Of a stretch of DNA of 44,393 nt, positions 26,418 to 33,407 are shown in pieces (the first letter of the stretch is position 1; each line of letters starts with the position of its first letter). Origin of the DNA: a virus; IMG/VR virus record IMGVR_UViG_3300023176_005896, positions 1-44,393 of that record. One strand, given 5' to 3'. Both the position numbers and the translations under genes were made by a program. The notes beneath the pieces were generated by a model. That model ran no database searches, was not told where the DNA came from, and saw only the letters and a list, made by a program, of their open reading frames with translations.

Positions 26418-27238
26418 TGAGTAAAACATATCATTTTATGGCAGGTCTTCCAAGAGCAGGAAGCACCTTATTGAAAAGCATACTCAACCAGAACCCAAAC
26501 ATTCACACAGAACCTGTCAGTCCTATTCTGGAACTGATGTATTACACTGATCAGTATTTCTTGACCAGTGAACAGTATCTTGCTTACCCAAAACCTAAGT
26601 CTGCTCACAAATTAATCTCTAATGTTATTGACAATTATTACTTTGACACTGAAGAACCTGTGGTCATTGACCATTGCAGAGCATGGGTAAATAATATTGA
26701 AAGAATTAAGACATACATTACACCAAACCCAAAGATTATCTGTCCTGTCAGAGATGTTGCGGATATTCTCACATCTTTTATTACCCTGATTCATCACAAT
26801 GGTGACGAAGTTTCATTCATTGACCAACATCTAAAAGAACATAACTGTCACATTGACGATGACAATCGTTGTAGATTTCTTATGGGTCCAGATGGTATCG
26901 TTCATCAAGCATTGTGGGCACAATCACAGGCATTTCGTCGTGGGGATCATAAGAAACACATGTTGTTTGTGGAATATGAGGATTTGATGTCCTCACCACA
27001 ACAAACAATGGACAGAATTTATGAGTTTCTTGAGATGGATTCGTTCCAGCATGATTTTGATCGAATTGACAACCCAGTTCGAGAGTCAGATCATCAATGG
27101 AATCTCAACAACATGCACCATGTGAGAAGAAAGTTAGAGAAGAAATCAAGAAAACCTGAAGAAGTATTGAGTGGGGAGATTCTAAATAACTACAAGAATC
27201 TTGAATACTGGAAGTATTCTAACCATAGGTATTTCTAA
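26417..27238 (+). CDS. PAPS-dependent sulfotransferase-like protein, 273 aa
   Basis: I choose the ATG at 26417, which overlaps the preceding stop by one base, over the in-frame TTG at 26414. Residues 9-18 (AGLPRAGSTL) match the 5'-phosphosulfate-binding loop of sulfotransferases. PVRDVADILTSF has Arg112 and Ser120 at the spacing of the 3'-phosphate motif (RxxxxxxxS). The family moves sulfate from PAPS to sugars, tyrosine or small molecules; PAPS would come from the host. Placed between two propeller genes and beside an oxygenase, it probably decorates a virion glycan or protein. It could instead modify a host lipid or lipopolysaccharide. Confidence 0.8.
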   Translation: MSKTYHFMAGLPRAGSTLLKSILNQNPNIHTEPVSPILELMYYTDQYFLTSEQYLAYPKPKSAHKLISNVIDNYYFDTEEPVVIDHCRAWVNNIERIKTYITPNPKIICPVRDVADILTSFITLIHHNGDEVSFIDQHLKEHNCHIDDDNRCRFLMGPDGIVHQALWAQSQAFRRGDHKKHMLFVEYEDLMSSPQQTMDRIYEFLEMDSFQHDFDRIDNPVRESDHQWNLNNMHHVRRKLEKKSRKPEEVLSGEILNNYKNLEYWKYSNHRYF

Positions 27239-27240
27239 AG

Positions 27241-30153
27241 ATGGCAGAGTCACGAGGCGTTTTTACTCTTAAGACAGTAAGAAATAATTTTCTCAATGGA
27301 ACTTATATAGATCCCGATGAGTCTTTTATTGACCAGGAGTTTTCGCACAACACTGGATATCACATTGCTGGATCAAACCCTGCGGGGAATGCTTATTCTC
27401 ACGTTCAGAAGTTGGATTATGCAACAGAAACTTCTACTGTTCTTGCCTCTAAAATAGACGACAATCCTGGTTCCACGGCTGCTGTAGGAAATGGAGAAGC
27501 TGCTTATCAGGCTGGTGGTTATGGTTACACCGCACCAGCAGGAGTTAGATCAACGGTTAACAAAGTAACTTATGCAACGGATGTTGTCGCAAGAATTCCT
27601 GCTCTATTGGGTCCCCAACGTTTTGGTATGGGTTCAGTAGGAAACATTGGTTTTGGTTTTTTCTGTGGTGGTTATAACACTGGAAACTTAGCCACGAGTG
27701 ACAAACTTACCTTTGCCACAGACTTAATCGCTGGTATTCCTGGTGCAAATATCAGTCCTGCAAGAAGAGTGCTCACAGGCGCAAGTAATCAAGAATATGG
27801 ATTTCTTTTTGGTGGATATGATAGTAATTATTCTGCATCTGTTGATAAAATTCAATTTACCACAGAAACCAGATCTTCTGCTCCCAGCTTGGGAACGGCA
27901 ACAGCAGATCCCTCAGCAGTAGGAAATTCCACAAAAGCTTATATTACTGGAGGCAACACTCCAGGGGGGATTACGGCTCAAACTTACGAATTGACCTTCT
28001 CTACAGGCACAACGTCAACGGCACCTGGATCAAATCTTCCAACTGCTAAAAACAGCATGACTGCATGTGGAACTGAGGAAAATGCTTTCTTCATGGGTGG
28101 ACCAGGTTCTACTCCTGTATCTGATATTGTAAAAATTAATTATACAACTGGAACTGTAACAACGATTTCTGGAGGTTTAGCAGATCCAGCATCAGGCGCT
28201 GGTGGAGCGAGTTCTCAGCAGTCAGGTCAACTGAATGGAGCAAAGAAGAGAAACATTAAAGGTAAACAGGGTGAACCTCGTGGAACATACCTGAATGGAT
28301 TTGCTGCAACTGAAGGTTACGGAACTGGATACTTTGTTGGTGGTCCACCAGCTGGATACACCGTGATGGATAGAATTAATTATGCAACCGATACGACAGT
28401 TGCTGTTCCTTCAGCTTACACAAAAAGAAACAAGTCGGCTCCAGGAAAGGGGAGCACACCAGAACATGCAAATTGGATTGGATCTACATCGGACACAACA
28501 GTTGAAAGAACATCTTATTCTGCTGATTGTACTTTTGAAGTTCCTTCAGCTGCCATTCCTCAAGCATCTGGTTATGGTGCTGGGCTTCAAAACAGCACAG
28601 CAGGTTATATGTGCGGTGGTCAGGGTCCAGGAGGTCCATATCTTTCATCAGTTCAAAAACTAACCTGGGCAACTGACACTGGATCTCAAGCACCCACGCG
28701 GTTGACGAAGACCAGGGGCATCCCTGCAGGAATGGGCAACAAGAACATTGGGTTTCTCTCGGGATCCACCAGTCCTGACAGTTCAGTCGATCGACTTGTT
28801 TATGCAACCGAAACTGTTAATCTCTCTCCGTTTGCCTTTGATCCAGTACCTCGTGCTTATGTGGGTGGAATGTCTAATGCCACTGATGGTGTCGTGCAAG
28901 GGGGAGGATCACCACGAACAAGTCAGTGTAGGAGATTGAATTTTGCTACTGAATCATTCGAACTCATTCCTTCCTCTCAGGCATTGATATCAATCCCCGC
29001 AGGAGGCCAGGCAAACGGTGCAACTGGAAACACACAAAATGGTTACAGTATGGGTGGATATAATGGTTCGTCATACACAACTAACTGTGACAAGATCAAT
29101 TACGCAACATTGACAAATTTCCGTGTTCCATCTGGCAACATGAGCACTCCTCGTCGTTATGTCACTGGATGTAGCAGTCAGGATCAAGATCTCCCAACAA
29201 AACCACTGGCAACGATTACACGAAATCGTTCAATGATTTCAAATGTACCTAATACTGGATATCTTGGTGGTAATGCCAGCCCATCAAGAGAAAAGGTTTA
29301 TAGGATTGACTTTACAACAGACACACTAACAACAACCACAGATTTAACAGAAGCTAGAGGTTATGGTGGTGGAAACTCAAGTAAAACTGCTGCTTACTTT
29401 GGTGGAGGAGCACTCTCTGGTCCTATCAATAAAGCAACAATGGATAAGTTACTGTATGCGGATGACACAGTAACGGCAGTTCCTGGTGCAGCATTGAGTC
29501 AAGCAAGATATCTCTTTGGTGGTCAAGTTGCTGGTGATTCAACAAAGGCACTCTGGGCAGGGGGGTACACAACTCCCGCTGCCCCACGAAACACAATAGA
29601 TAAACTTGTGTTCTCAACCGATTCAACAGGAGTGATTCCTGCAACACTTTCTGCTGCAAAGTACGGAATTACTGCTTGTGCAAGTCCTACTGCTGGTTAT
29701 GTTGCTGGTGGTTCAACTGGTGGTGGAAACAGAAGAACTGACATTGATAAAATCAACATGACAGATGAAACAGTGGCAAGAACACCATCTGCAGATTTGC
29801 CAGGACCTCGCACATATGCTATGGGAATGAGTAATCCTGGTGCAGGTTATTTCGTAGGTGGTTCGACTCCATCCGCGACCAGTGAAGTGATGAAACTAAT
29901 CTACAGTACGGATACACTTTTTAGAATATCAAATTATCCTGTTAATATCTTTGGAGGATTCGGCACAGGAAATAGATCGGCAGGACACTTCACTGGCGGT
30001 AACACTCCATCTTATACAACTGCTACTCAGAGGCTAGATTATTCCACAGAAACTTACTCACAAACAGCAGCGTCCCTTCCATCAGGAACGGGTTATGGTG
30101 CCTCTGCCAGCGCACAAAGTCAAGGTGGAAGGTATGATTCCAACGTCATCTAA
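27241..30153 (+). CDS. kelch-like propeller repeat protein C, 970 aa
   Basis: The third paralogue: MAESRGVFTL, then TYIDPDESF, then 18 repeats from residue ~39, in three sets of six with spacers near GAKKRNIKGKQGEPRG (basic) and PTKPLATITRNRS, ending SNVI. Several repeats deviate (NWIGSTSD, GVVQGGGSP) but keep length and the DKxxYATET core. It starts two bases after the sulfotransferase stop and is followed by the prolyl-hydroxylase-like gene. Function as for A and B is inferred from context: a large multi-propeller surface protein. Confidence 0.75.
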   Translation: MAESRGVFTLKTVRNNFLNGTYIDPDESFIDQEFSHNTGYHIAGSNPAGNAYSHVQKLDYATETSTVLASKIDDNPGSTAAVGNGEAAYQAGGYGYTAPAGVRSTVNKVTYATDVVARIPALLGPQRFGMGSVGNIGFGFFCGGYNTGNLATSDKLTFATDLIAGIPGANISPARRVLTGASNQEYGFLFGGYDSNYSASVDKIQFTTETRSSAPSLGTATADPSAVGNSTKAYITGGNTPGGITAQTYELTFSTGTTSTAPGSNLPTAKNSMTACGTEENAFFMGGPGSTPVSDIVKINYTTGTVTTISGGLADPASGAGGASSQQSGQLNGAKKRNIKGKQGEPRGTYLNGFAATEGYGTGYFVGGPPAGYTVMDRINYATDTTVAVPSAYTKRNKSAPGKGSTPEHANWIGSTSDTTVERTSYSADCTFEVPSAAIPQASGYGAGLQNSTAGYMCGGQGPGGPYLSSVQKLTWATDTGSQAPTRLTKTRGIPAGMGNKNIGFLSGSTSPDSSVDRLVYATETVNLSPFAFDPVPRAYVGGMSNATDGVVQGGGSPRTSQCRRLNFATESFELIPSSQALISIPAGGQANGATGNTQNGYSMGGYNGSSYTTNCDKINYATLTNFRVPSGNMSTPRRYVTGCSSQDQDLPTKPLATITRNRSMISNVPNTGYLGGNASPSREKVYRIDFTTDTLTTTTDLTEARGYGGGNSSKTAAYFGGGALSGPINKATMDKLLYADDTVTAVPGAALSQARYLFGGQVAGDSTKALWAGGYTTPAAPRNTIDKLVFSTDSTGVIPATLSAAKYGITACASPTAGYVAGGSTGGGNRRTDIDKINMTDETVARTPSADLPGPRTYAMGMSNPGAGYFVGGSTPSATSEVMKLIYSTDTLFRISNYPVNIFGGFGTGNRSAGHFTGGNTPSYTTATQRLDYSTETYSQTAASLPSGTGYGASASAQSQGGRYDSNVI

Positions 30154-30154
30154 A

Positions 30155-30173
30155 TTATAATAAAGAAAAACAC
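30155..30173 (+). promoter_or_regulatory. TATAAT-containing element after propeller C
   Basis: TTATAATAAAGAAAAACAC is the third copy of the element seen at 19904 and 25779. TATAAT lies 15 bases before the ATG of the hydroxylase-like gene, which has no Shine-Dalgarno. Confidence 0.45.
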
Positions 30174-30176
30174 ATT

Positions 30177-30845
30177 ATGACCATTGAAAATCCTTTGTCT
30201 CACATCCTCATTCGGAGAAATGTGATTAGTGAACTTGGTTTGAGAGAGATCAAAGATCACATGGATGCTTCTTCGAAGCACGACTTATCCGTCTTTGATC
30301 CTGATAAATCTAATGAAACTGGTGAAACTCACTGGAGAGTGGATAAGAAAGTCAGAGACACTCAGATTGTGGATCTGGGTCCACTCTTTCCTAAGATTGA
30401 AGATTTGATGAAGAACGTCGTTAAAGAGGTCATCAATCCATTTTATGAGGTTCAGGTTCATCAGAGTGAGGTTCCACAACTTCTCTCTTATAGTCCTGGT
30501 GGTCACTATCAACCACACATTGATGGTGAATCATTGTGGAGAACACCAGATGATCAACTGATTTGGAAGAAATCAGTGGACAGAGATTTATCCTTTGTTC
30601 TCTTCATCAACGATGGTTATGAAGGTGGTGACTTTGTGTTCCCTGATTTGGGTGTGAGAGTGAGACCAGAAGCAGGAATGTTAGTTGCTTTCCCATCTAA
30701 TCATCATTACAAGCATGGTGTAGAACCTGTAACCAAGGGAATCAGATACTCAATGGTCTGTTGGGCAGAGGTTCAAGGATGGCCAACGATGGCAGAAATC
30801 AATAAAGATCTTTCCCAAAAGTATGGGATTGACATAAATAACTAA
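30177..30845 (+). CDS. prolyl 4-hydroxylase-like 2OG-Fe(II) oxygenase, 222 aa
   Basis: All cofactor residues of the P4H-type fold are visible: HYQPHIDGE with His114-x-Asp116, distal His180 (YKHGVEPVTKG) and Arg190 (IRYSMVCW). DLSFVLFINDGYEGGDFVFP is the strand pair typical of the family. The length is normal for phage and bacterial members. The expected chemistry is hydroxylation of proline or another side chain using 2-oxoglutarate. The best context substrates are the propeller proteins, whose repeats keep a proline in the (V/I)P(S/G)A(N/D)L motif. The collagen-like fibre lacks proline in its triplets. The stop region carries a late promoter motif for the next gene. Confidence 0.85.
   Translation: MTIENPLSHILIRRNVISELGLREIKDHMDASSKHDLSVFDPDKSNETGETHWRVDKKVRDTQIVDLGPLFPKIEDLMKNVVKEVINPFYEVQVHQSEVPQLLSYSPGGHYQPHIDGESLWRTPDDQLIWKKSVDRDLSFVLFINDGYEGGDFVFPDLGVRVRPEAGMLVAFPSNHHYKHGVEPVTKGIRYSMVCWAEVQGWPTMAEINKDLSQKYGIDINN
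30833..30840 (+). promoter_or_regulatory. T4-type late promoter motif CATAAATA
   Basis: CATAAATAACTAAAAAACAGG overlaps the end of the hydroxylase-like gene and lies 20 bases before the ATG at 30861. The extended tail is the same as at 14421 and 16043. Confidence 0.55.
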
Positions 30846-30860
30846 AAAACAGGTGTAACG

Positions 30861-31253
30861 ATGTATCTAAAACATTACTACGTTTGCGATCAAACGGGTG
30901 CCGCAGTATGCACCTCATCTGAACCCAGATATAAGAGACATCCTTGGAAGGAAGTTGCTGGACTGGATGTAAAGTGCTGGTTGTCAGACTCAGATGGTGT
31001 TGACGCAATGCTGGCTGTTGCTGAAGATGGTGCTACCACAGATGTAACGGATGACGCTTCTGGTAAGAAAGCAAGACAAGTCCTGACTGAAGCAGAATTC
31101 AATTCTGTCTGGACTCCTTACTCGGAAGCAGAAACTCTTTATTCTGAAGCCATGACAGCAGAAGAAGGTGGAGACACTGACACCGCTGCCACCAAGAGAA
31201 CAGCAGCAGATACTAAGAGAGCAGAGGCACTGACTGCCTTTAGAGCACTCTAA
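30861..31253 (+). CDS. hypothetical protein, 130 aa
   Basis: The product begins MYLKHYYVCDQTGAAVC and holds a compact N-terminal part with three cysteines, then an Ala/Thr/Glu-rich helical C-terminus (EAMTAEEGGDTDTAATKRT, ADTKRAEALTAFRAL). I do not recognise the family. It is the last gene before the terminator at 31280 and has its own late promoter motif, so it probably belongs to the late, virion-related set. Confidence 0.65.
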   Translation: MYLKHYYVCDQTGAAVCTSSEPRYKRHPWKEVAGLDVKCWLSDSDGVDAMLAVAEDGATTDVTDDASGKKARQVLTEAEFNSVWTPYSEAETLYSEAMTAEEGGDTDTAATKRTAADTKRAEALTAFRAL

Positions 31254-31279
31254 GGACACTTTAAAAACCTCACCATTGA

Positions 31280-31309
31280 CCTCTCTGAGACCCTCAGAGG
31301 GGTTTTATT
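31280..31309 (+). terminator. strong Rho-independent terminator
   Basis: CCTCTCTGAG, an ACC loop and CTCAGAGGGG form a ten-base-pair stem with one T-G pair, followed directly by TTTTATTA. It lies 27 bases after the stop at 31253 and marks the boundary between the late fibre region and the small-gene region. Confidence 0.85.
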
Positions 31310-31355
31310 ATGTCTGTATGAGGTCTACCACCCATAAGCACATAATAACGTGTGC

Positions 31356-31384
31356 TTGACAACCTTAGAGAATCCTGATACAAT
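31356..31384 (+). promoter_or_regulatory. sigma70-type early promoter
   Basis: TTGACA at 31356-31361 and TACAAT at 31379-31384 are separated by exactly 17 bases, with TG one base before the -10 (extended -10). The predicted start is near 31391. The leader runs to AAGGAG before the ATG at 31439. A host RNA polymerase should recognise it, so the downstream block is probably expressed early. Confidence 0.85.
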
Positions 31385-31438
31385 CTGGCTTGTCCAGGTT
31401 CAGTCAGGGGCCTCTAGAGTACTTTAAGGAGCAAAGCA

Positions 31439-31780
31439 ATGTCTTGTCTCAACTATCAGAAAGTTTGGGAAGTGATGAGTGAACTGGAAGACAAGTTCAA
31501 CAACATCACCACCATCACAGGACTTGTTAAATTCATTGATGAGGCAGTGGAGAAGAACAATCAGGATGAGATTCGTTCAGGTGTAGATGCACTGAAGTCT
31601 TATATGAAAGTGTTTATCTCTGAGTACGACACTGCATCTAAGAGAGCATGGAACAACACTGTAGTTGCTCTCAAACAACACCCACATGAATCAGATTATA
31701 GTTATGAAATCAAAAAGCCAACTTACGAAGAAGTTGAAGAGTTCTTCACCAACGTGGATGAAGGAGTGGGTGTTGTATAG
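31439..31780 (+). CDS. hypothetical early protein, 113 aa
   Basis: First gene after the sigma70-type promoter, with AAGGAG nine bases before the ATG. The product (MSCLNYQKVWEVMSELEDKF, later TYEEVEEFFTNVDEGVGVV) is acidic and helical throughout, with no membrane segment. I do not recognise it. Small acidic early proteins of T4-like phages often bind host transcription or metabolic proteins, but nothing here shows that specifically. Confidence 0.7.
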   Translation: MSCLNYQKVWEVMSELEDKFNNITTITGLVKFIDEAVEKNNQDEIRSGVDALKSYMKVFISEYDTASKRAWNNTVVALKQHPHESDYSYEIKKPTYEEVEEFFTNVDEGVGVV

Positions 31781-31910
31781 AGAACAGATTATCTGTCAGA
31801 ACTGCAACAAGATTGATAAAAGAGACAATACAAACCAAGATGAGTATTGTCTCGATTGTTACAAAGCACTTTATCCAACTGGTTGGTTTGGTTGTTGGGA
31901 GGGAGATTGA
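31758..31910 (+). CDS. small zinc-ribbon-like protein, 50 aa
   Basis: Two CxxC pairs (Cys13/Cys16 in ICQNCNK and Cys31/Cys34 in YCLDCYK) separated by 14 residues form a likely zinc ribbon. The start is uncertain: the ATG at 31758 has no Shine-Dalgarno, whereas GTG 31770 or TTG 31773 follow AAGGAG at 31761-31766. It overlaps the preceding gene in a different frame. Short zinc ribbons often bind nucleic acid or protein; the function here is unknown. Confidence 0.6.
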   Translation: MKEWVLYREQIICQNCNKIDKRDNTNQDEYCLDCYKALYPTGWFGCWEGD

Positions 31911-32059
31911 TGATTACTACTATTATGGCAGGATTTGCCTTTGGTTATTGTGTGATAGACATTATCCAAAACTATCGTGCTCGTCTTAATGAGTATGAAC
32001 TACTCAAATCTACTATTGAGAAAGATAATTATGATCCTAGAATGGATGAGTGTCGATGA
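31910..32059 (+). CDS. small single-helix membrane protein, 49 aa
   Basis: The ATG overlaps the previous stop by one base and has GGGAG seven bases upstream. MITTIMAGFAFGYCVIDII is a membrane-spanning helix, followed by a charged tail (RARLNEYELLKSTIEKDNYD). It could associate with the host inner or thylakoid membrane. No family recognised. Confidence 0.6.
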   Translation: MITTIMAGFAFGYCVIDIIQNYRARLNEYELLKSTIEKDNYDPRMDECR

Positions 32060-32235
32060 CTGACACCTGGAAGAAGTGGAACATCTATACTTCAATCCAT
32101 CTCTTTGAGTATTGTGTGTATTCTTGGAGTAATTACATGTGGCCGCACATTCATGGATTTGAGAATGAAGAACGAATGAGAAACTTGTTCTGGCATTATC
32201 TAAATTACGGAAATTGTAACACCTACTATGACTGA
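32056..32235 (+). CDS. small hypothetical protein, 59 aa
   Basis: I choose the ATG at 32056 (ATGA overlap with the previous stop) over the GTG at 32050. The product is strikingly aromatic (MTDTWKKWNIYTSIHLFEY, then WSNYMWPHIHGF and LFWHYLNYGN), with many Trp, Tyr and His. No metal motif is clear. Function unknown. Confidence 0.55.
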   Translation: MTDTWKKWNIYTSIHLFEYCVYSWSNYMWPHIHGFENEERMRNLFWHYLNYGNCNTYYD

Positions 32236-32244
32236 GGAAAAACA

Positions 32245-32622
32245 ATGAGTATCCCACATTTCAAATCCCAACATGACTGGGAAGCATTTACCCAAATCTT
32301 TGATAGTCAATGGCATTGTAAGAAAGCACTTCTAGATCGTGTCAAGGATGATATGTTCCCTGGTTATGACTGGCACTCAATCACACCAAAGTCCATTGAG
32401 GTGATCAATGACATCGTGAATAATCTCCTGTACGATGTAGATCGTAAGTTCAAAGAGACGCACCAGGACTACAAGACTGAGGATGATGAACTCTTCATTC
32501 CTTATCGTTCTTTCAAAGAAAATGTTTTGGAAGCATTGAATGAAGCACTCACACCTTATGAGTTGCAATACAAGAATGAATGTGATACGCTGGCATGTGC
32601 GGACCATTTGACTGATGATTGA
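32245..32622 (+). CDS. hypothetical protein, 125 aa
   Basis: GAGGAAAAACA before the ATG is a usable ribosome-binding site. The product is soluble and acidic (DWEAFTQIFDSQWHCKKAL, later DELFIPYRSFKENVLEALNE and CDTLACADHLTDD). I do not recognise the family. It overlaps the next small gene by eight bases. Confidence 0.65.
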   Translation: MSIPHFKSQHDWEAFTQIFDSQWHCKKALLDRVKDDMFPGYDWHSITPKSIEVINDIVNNLLYDVDRKFKETHQDYKTEDDELFIPYRSFKENVLEALNEALTPYELQYKNECDTLACADHLTDD

Positions 32623-32764
32623 AGTTACTCAAGAAAGCGACAACAAATTCATTATCTCGTGGGATGAAAACGATCCCACAGAAAAGATCCTCAACGACTG
32701 GACGGAAGAGGATTTTATCAATTGCGTTCAAAATTATTTGGAGAGTTTGACTAATGGAATTTGA
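32615..32764 (+). CDS. small acidic protein, 49 aa
   Basis: The ATG at 32615 opens 49 codons ending in TGA at 32762-32764. The product (MIEVTQESDNKFIISWDEND, then PTEKILNDWTEEDFINCV) has a short strand-like start and an acidic helix, and looks like a small protein seen repeatedly in cyanophages. It overlaps both neighbours, by 8 and 11 bases. Function unknown. Confidence 0.6.
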   Translation: MIEVTQESDNKFIISWDENDPTEKILNDWTEEDFINCVQNYLESLTNGI

Positions 32765-32963
32765 TGACATGGAACTGATGCAGTTGCAATTCTGCATGAG
32801 TCAAACAAAGAAGATGATGAGCATGGGTGGAGAGATTCGCCGTCATGCGTCCATTACTCAGAAGATTGAAGAGGAAATGGAACGCCGTAAGAACGCAACT
32901 GGTGCTTACACTGTGGAGAAAGTGATTGCTGATCTTGACAAATTGCTGGGTGACGATGTATAA
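32754..32963 (+). CDS. small helical protein, 69 aa
   Basis: MEFDDMELMQLQFCMSQTKK starts an almost wholly helical, Met- and Glu-rich protein that ends LDKLLGDDV. The last codons double as the promoter at 32935-32964, with the TAA stop inside TATAAT. Function unknown. Confidence 0.6.
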   Translation: MEFDDMELMQLQFCMSQTKKMMSMGGEIRRHASITQKIEEEMERRKNATGAYTVEKVIADLDKLLGDDV

Positions 32964-32964
32964 T
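32935..32964 (+). promoter_or_regulatory. consensus sigma70-type promoter
   Basis: TTGACA at 32935-32940 and TATAAT at 32959-32964, 18 bases apart: both hexamers are perfect, and TG lies directly before the -10. The stop codon of the 69-aa gene is inside the -10. The predicted start is near 32971, giving a leader of about 17 bases without a clear Shine-Dalgarno before the ATG at 32988. Confidence 0.8.
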
Positions 32965-32987
32965 ATTTCGGTGACTTAATTATTGGT

Positions 32988-33386
32988 ATGGATTTTCAAC
33001 CAACTGAAAATGATGTTGACCGTTGGGAAATGGATGGCATCCAGTACGAACTGAACTACGACAGACTCAATCAACTTCGTCGTGATGCTGCTGAGACTTT
33101 TGATAAGCGACTCATGAAACTGAGTAAGAAAGCAGCAAAGGAACTGAAGAAAGAACGTAAGCGTAAGGGTGAGAAAGTGTCTCCTAAGGTTCTTGACACT
33201 TACAAGAACACCAAAGCATATGTTGCTGAGTGGCACATTACAGATGATGAGGGTGACATGATCACCAACTTGTTTGAGACTCGGGTTGCTGATTATGGCA
33301 TCCCATTTGAGGAGTGCACGATGCTTCTTCAGTCCTCTGGTGATGGAAAAGGTTGGACTGTCATTAACGACATTGAGGCAGATTAA
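32988..33386 (+). CDS. hypothetical protein with basic helical centre, 132 aa
   Basis: MDFQPTENDVDRWEMDGIQY leads into a strongly basic helix (KRLMKLSKKAAKELKKERKR) and then a mixed alpha/beta end (AYVAEWHITDDEGDMITNLF, VINDIEAD). The basic segment could bind nucleic acid. I do not recognise the family. It has its own consensus promoter and precedes the desaturase. Confidence 0.65.
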   Translation: MDFQPTENDVDRWEMDGIQYELNYDRLNQLRRDAAETFDKRLMKLSKKAAKELKKERKRKGEKVSPKVLDTYKNTKAYVAEWHITDDEGDMITNLFETRVADYGIPFEECTMLLQSSGDGKGWTVINDIEAD

Positions 33387-33387
33387 A

Positions 33388-33403
33388 TACCTCTTCGGAG
33401 GTA
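33388..33403 (+). promoter_or_regulatory. UUCG-tetraloop hairpin over the desaturase ribosome-binding site
   Basis: TACCTC, loop TTCG, GAGGTA form a perfect six-base-pair stem with a C(UUCG)G loop, one of the most stable RNA hairpins. The GGAGG site (33397-33401) for the ATG at 33408 lies inside it. It may restrict translation of the desaturase, or protect the end of the upstream message, as CUUCGG hairpins are thought to do in T4. Confidence 0.65.
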
Positions 33404-33407
33404 ACTT

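Noticed and set aside
15331-30845. Prolyl hydroxylation of the collagen-like fibre
   Set aside because: The G-X-Y triplets contain no proline, so the P4H-like enzyme cannot act on them in the classical way.
31254-31438. tRNA or other stable RNA in the largest gap
   Set aside because: The gap is explained by the terminator, the promoter and a leader. No cloverleaf or T-loop GTTCRA sequence is visible.
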